From Nymphaea colorata (Eukaryota > Streptophyta > Magnoliopsida > Nymphaeales > Nymphaeaceae), in NCBI RefSeq assembly GCF_008831285.2, contig NC_045138.2:21671934-21735933 (forward strand): DNA of 64,000 nucleotides, in the 5' to 3' direction. The notes beneath the pieces are model-generated. The model saw only the letters and a program-made list of their open reading frames with translations. It was not told where the DNA came from and ran no database searches. The translations under genes and the position numbers were made by a program. Positions 60,054 to 64,000 of the stretch are shown one piece after another (positions within the stretch are counted from its first letter, which is position 1; each line of letters opens with the position of its first letter).

Positions 60054-60565
60054 GCTGAGCGTTTACGGCCCACGAGATTTCATGAAATGTGGTAATCTTG
60101 TGGTCATAGCGTGATAGAGTCCCTTGAGGGGCGGAGGGAGGGGGAGGGCCATCTGGGCTATGGCCCCACCCCAGCCAATTGAAAAAAAAAAGTACATTGA
60201 AAAAATTTAAAATTTTTAGTTGTGTCATGTATTGTTTGAATTCAAATTCAGTTTGACCATATCCAGATCCAAATGTTAAACTCTTGCCCCTAAAAAAAAT
60301 CTTAGCTCCGCTGAGCCTTTACGGCCCACGAGATTTCATGAAATGTGGTAATCTTGTGGTCATAGCGTGATAGAGTCCCTCGAGGGACGGAGGGAGGGGG
60401 AGGGCCATTTGGGCCATAGCCCCACCCAGCCAATTGAAAAAAAAAATTACATTGAAAAAATAAAAAAAATTTAGTTGTGTCATGTATTGTTTGAATTCAA
60501 ATTCAGTTTGACCACATTCAGATCCAAAGGTTGAACTCTTGCCCTTAAAAAAAATCTTAGCTCCG
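60054..60565. repeat. 256-bp tandem duplication carrying a MITE
   Basis: The unit starting gctgagc[gc]tttacggccc at 60054 recurs at 60310 with about 93% visible identity. Each copy contains a GGGGCGGAGGGAGGGGGAGGG left end (60127 and 60383) of the GGGGCGGAGC MITE family. Only the second copy has the complete right end, agctccgcccctg at 60558-60570. The MITE is flanked by gtcccttg (left, copy 1) and gtctcttg (right), an 8-base duplication matching at seven positions. The first copy stops abruptly at the unit junction within agctccg. Confidence 0.85.
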
Positions 60566-61836
60566 CCCCTGGTCTCTTGGTAGAAGAAATGTTAATAAAA
60601 TCTGTTTATGGAAAGATCATATAAAAAGTTGCATTTGCAGTAGAATCATTTTATATTTTGAAAACTATGAATCCGGAAAGGAATTTTAGGCAACCCAAAA
60701 GATTTTGTTGAAAGAAGCGATAATTAAGCAAATAATTGTTTGCAACTTGGAACAAGAAAGTCTTAATTAATCAAACGATAACAGTCGTTCAAAATTTGTA
60801 GGGTTTAGGATATAGAAAACTTACCCATGCAAACAACCGAAAAAAACTTTTTAAGATAATCTTTTACTTATTTTTCGTTTAAGGTTTTAGATAATTGTTC
60901 GCTGTTAATCTTTCCTTTGCCTTTTCCTTTTTACTTGACATTTTTCTGATAACCACCTACCTTTATGAAAACGACCCAAAGAAACTTTAAGATAATAATA
61001 CGGCAAGCCTTAAGATTTTATTTAATGTTTTCAACTTGGCAACTTCACATTCAATTTCTGTTTCCTGCTCACGACGCACATATAACGGCATCAATAAGTT
61101 GCAGACTTGTTAAATATTAGACTTTTAGACTGGGTTTCAGTTTTCACACTATTCATTTTAAATATTTTTCGCTTTTTTTTTTTTTTTACAATATGTCTTA
61201 TAAGAGACGTAACATTTACATTCAAAGCATTATATGAATCAATAAAAACTGTCTTCTTTAGGTGTGCGCATAGGGTTTGATAACCAACGACTAGATATGT
61301 TCATGGTATCTCCTGAAACTAATCTGAGATGACAAACTAAATGAAAAACAAATAGATATCAACATTGTAGTGTCAATGCCTTAGAGAGATTTAGAGCGAG
61401 AGATGAGCAGCAAAGGAACCAAAGCTTGAGATGAGAAGCGAACGTACACAAACAACAGGATCGGAGATGAGCAGGGATGTCAATATATCCGAAGACCAGA
61501 TATCCGACCGAACTGTTCAAAAAAGATCGGATATATATATATATATATATAATTCAAATTGCGTTCAGATTTAAGAAATGACATTTGGATTAGGATTCAG
61601 ATGCACATAAATATCTGATGAGATTCAGATAGGATTTATCTTTAAGCAAATGTCCTACATCTAAGGTTCTTATATTTTGAAAATTAGGCCAAATTAGGCT
61701 CAAAATTCAGATCAGATTCGGATATTAATGTGAAAATCTGATTGGATTGTAAGAATTCGGACTCAAATATGACTTTCTTTGTTCATATCAAAATCGAACA
61801 TGGGGTTTAGTGCCAAGCAAACTTGACTATAATATT
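60566..61836. other. intergenic AT-rich sequence, no gene seen
   Basis: No coding or RNA gene supported. 61480-61770 is rich in atccga and gaatcaga-type words (gatatccgaccgaac; gattcggatatt), a repeat vocabulary shared with 19980-20500. A (TA)n tract lies at 61527-61551. Confidence 0.4.
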
Positions 61837-62030
61837 ATAGACATTAAGTGGATATCTAAAACAGAATGGCACGCTGATGGGTCCATAGCTTGATACTTAG
61901 CTCGATTAGGAGCTAGGGGTTTTCTTCAAGGAACTGGTGTAGACTATACAAAAACATTCAGTTCCACCGAGAAGCCGACCACCGTGCCGCATAAATGGCT
62001 GCTTACCAACTGGATTCTTTCTCAATGGTG
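61837..62030 (+). pseudogene. Ty1/copia reverse transcriptase fragment
   Basis: The forward frame reads DIKWISKTEWHADGSIA, stop, YLARLGARGFLQGTGVDY, then TKTFSSTEKPTTVPHKW. It follows the start of the copia RT domain in order: KWV(F/Y)K.K, ADGSI.RYKARLVAKGF.Q, GVDY.ETFSPV.K.TT. One stop replaces the Arg codon after IA, and the remainder of RT (including the YVDD motif) is missing. No LTRs were found around it. Confidence 0.8.
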
Positions 62031-62473
62031 TTCTTAGTGAAAAGACTAAGTTAAACACCTAGTTGCAGAGGACAAAATGACAATTCCTTAGTAAGCTTGA
62101 ATGTAGATTGAGAACCTAGTTTATTCGTTTATTTTCCAAATTTGTGAGTGGAAAAATTTTGAGGCCCACACCACCTGAAGAAAGAACGGCAGAGTTATGT
62201 TTGAAGGCCAAGCCACTTCTGAAGATCGTGCCACTTTCAGGTGGATGCATCGGGCTGATTCCGTTATATATATATATATTGATCTCCCAAGATCAAAGCG
62301 CTAAGCTGAAACCTTTCTGTTGTTAGACTTTGTCTAATCATGACTGCCCGATGCAATGCACCAGGTGTATGTGATTAAACTTACTATATCTGATGCATGC
62401 ATTGGGCCATATGCTGTTATAGGCTAGAAGATTTCTCAAACCAAGCCCGGCTGTATGGAGAAATCTATAAATG

Positions 62474-62560
<87 letters not shown>
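62474..62560. repeat. palindromic compound microsatellite (TC)n(TA)n(GA)n
   Basis: About 22 bases of TC, then about 35 of TA, then about 30 of AG: the two outer blocks are reverse complements across a self-complementary centre, so the tract is a near-perfect 87-base palindrome. Open frames across it on both strands are artefacts. Confidence 0.95.
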
Positions 62561-62563
<3 letters not shown>

Positions 62564-62599
62564 TGCACAATGGCAGGCATCACAAGTATTGTAAACTGC

Positions 62600-64000
62600 T
62601 GTTATATGTTTATATGTTTATATGGTTATAAACTTATAAAATTGGGTATATAACAGTTACTTGCCTAATGCCTACTCATGTTATCAGTAAGATTGTAAAA
62701 TCTGAAATAAGACAAAAATATACCTATGACATGGAATAACAAGCAAAAAGCTTTATAAAACATGGTTTATATTAAATCAGTATTCATGAACTGATTGGTT
62801 GTTCACATTTTGTTAAAATGATCTTTCACACAAATTTAAGTGGTTTAGTTAATTGTCTCCTGTCCAAATGAGTATTGCATGCAAGGCGCGTGTCTTATTA
62901 GACATGTGTTGGCGGCCATCCGCATTCACTTTTTGTGGGCTTGTACGGGCAATTGCCCACACCTGCTTGGATCATTGTAAAGGGAGCTGGAGTGGACTGT
63001 TTTGGGTGAGCGAGAGGGTCATCCCACCACCCGAAGCGAGACCCGAAGGCCCCTCATTCCTCCTGCCTTTGGGGTCTTGAGTTGCGTCGGTGTTAGTGAT
63101 AGAACGGTGCACTCTTTAACTTGGATGTCGCGCCCTGTCACCTTAAGACACAAGACGCTCATGAAAATCAAACTAGAGACCTACTTTATAAAGGCTTTTA
63201 ACCTGACCAGTTAAGCTATGTCCCTTGAAGTAAAGCTTTGACATTTGACAGTCACACATTGACAGTCACACAATGAGTTTTCTTCAGGTTTTTGAAAAGA
63301 GCATTGTGATACTGATACCCGTTTTGGTACATGAGTTGATGGGTTTCATCCAATCTCCTTTTAAAACTGATTTGACTAAAGCGGTTCTTTTTTGCTTTTT
63401 CTTGCTTGAGAGTATGCCAACCGAGGGTGGATGATTCCCTTCATCTTTTTCATTGCCCGAAGGTTTAAAAGGAAACTCTTACGAGCTTTTGACTGACGCT
63501 CATAACTGCATTAATTGGTGTGAATATTCCCGTCGGTTTACTGGGACAAAGAATTGACGTCTCCCCTCCACGACAAACAGTGAGACCTTCTTATTCAACT
63601 TTCATTAACGGCGCAATCGCAATTAATTCCAGCTAACTGGGGAACCTAAATAGAGACGCCGATTGATTTTTAATGGAGCCCATCTCTTCGAAGCTGGGCA
63701 TTGACTTCACTCATCTTTTGGACGTTGGAGTAGTTGGTGGGTGTATTTTTAAAAGATTAAAAACACTTTCGTATGCTTTATGAATATATCAGACAAATTC
63801 ATAGAACACAGCGGAGATTTCACTCTTAAAGTGGGATCCCCATCTATGTTTTTTCGAAAAATGATTGATATCATAGGCAAATTTAGGGTTTGTTTGCATG
63901 CATTTGAATCTCTTAAAAGGGCGGGGGCGGTCAACATCCACGAAAGTTTTTTTTTTTTTTTTGTTTGAAGTACACCACACCTTGGATTGACTAAACCTTT
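62600..64000. other. intergenic, no supported gene
   Basis: No gene supported. 62860-63230 is GC-richer and shows faint similarity to 19200-19640, perhaps an old shared repeat. The final 250 bases have short ORFs on both strands and a T16-18 run near 63946, but no recognisable product. Confidence 0.4.

Overview
This is a nuclear chromosome window from a land plant, almost certainly a flowering plant. The evidence is: intron-rich genes with GT-AG junctions; a chloroplast-targeted PsbS (a green-lineage protein); a GASA/Snakin peptide gene and an S-domain receptor kinase (both plant families); a nuclear tRNA-Pro with a Pol III terminator; and a dense load of plant-type transposons in AT-rich sequence. 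I cannot assign species or family from sequence alone.

Protein genes are few. (1) 4204-6713, minus: a GASA/Snakin-type secreted cysteine-rich peptide; three exons are resolved and one small exon or junction is unresolved. (2) 24495-25855, plus: PsbS, the pH sensor of photoprotective energy quenching, four exons, 280 aa, complete. (3) 29339-31882, minus: an intronless G-type lectin S-receptor-like Ser/Thr kinase of the At1g34300 type, 847 aa. (4) 46242-56687 (leader to about 57300), minus: UFD1, the substrate adaptor of the CDC48-UFD1-NPL4 complex, nine coding exons, 316 aa, complete. A tRNA-Pro(CGG) lies at 59233-59304. A possible exon fragment at 533-783 and an acidic ORF at 7210-7644 are weak candidates. 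The genes are unrelated in function and do not form a pathway.

The rest is repeats. The most informative block is 35.9-45.4 kb. A 5'-truncated LINE remnant is followed by a miniature LTR retrotransposon (TRIM; 192-bp LTR, 76-bp interior with primer-binding site and polypurine tract, 5-bp target duplication CACAA). Its 3' LTR is split by a 1.6-kb hAT-like element with a perfect 8-bp target duplication, and its 5' end was later tandemly duplicated. Immediately downstream is a 6.2-kb hAT element (39089-45337) with recognisable terminal inverted repeats and a decayed transposase, itself interrupted by another hAT-like element. A further 1.0-kb hAT-like element with a perfect 8-bp duplication sits in a UFD1 intron. 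Several short MITE families recur along the window; a SINE, a copia RT remnant, a second LINE remnant, a possible CACTA end, tandem duplications (14.1-15.4 kb and 60.05-60.57 kb) and long microsatellites make up most of what remains.

I found no CRISPR array, operon or bacterial or viral system. The nearest thing to an exciting find is the nested transposon stratigraphy, which allows insertion events to be ordered from target-site duplications. The gaps 8.1-13.1, 15.5-17.6, 19-21.9, 25.9-29.3, 57.3-59.2 and 62.6-64.0 kb show no gene I can support.
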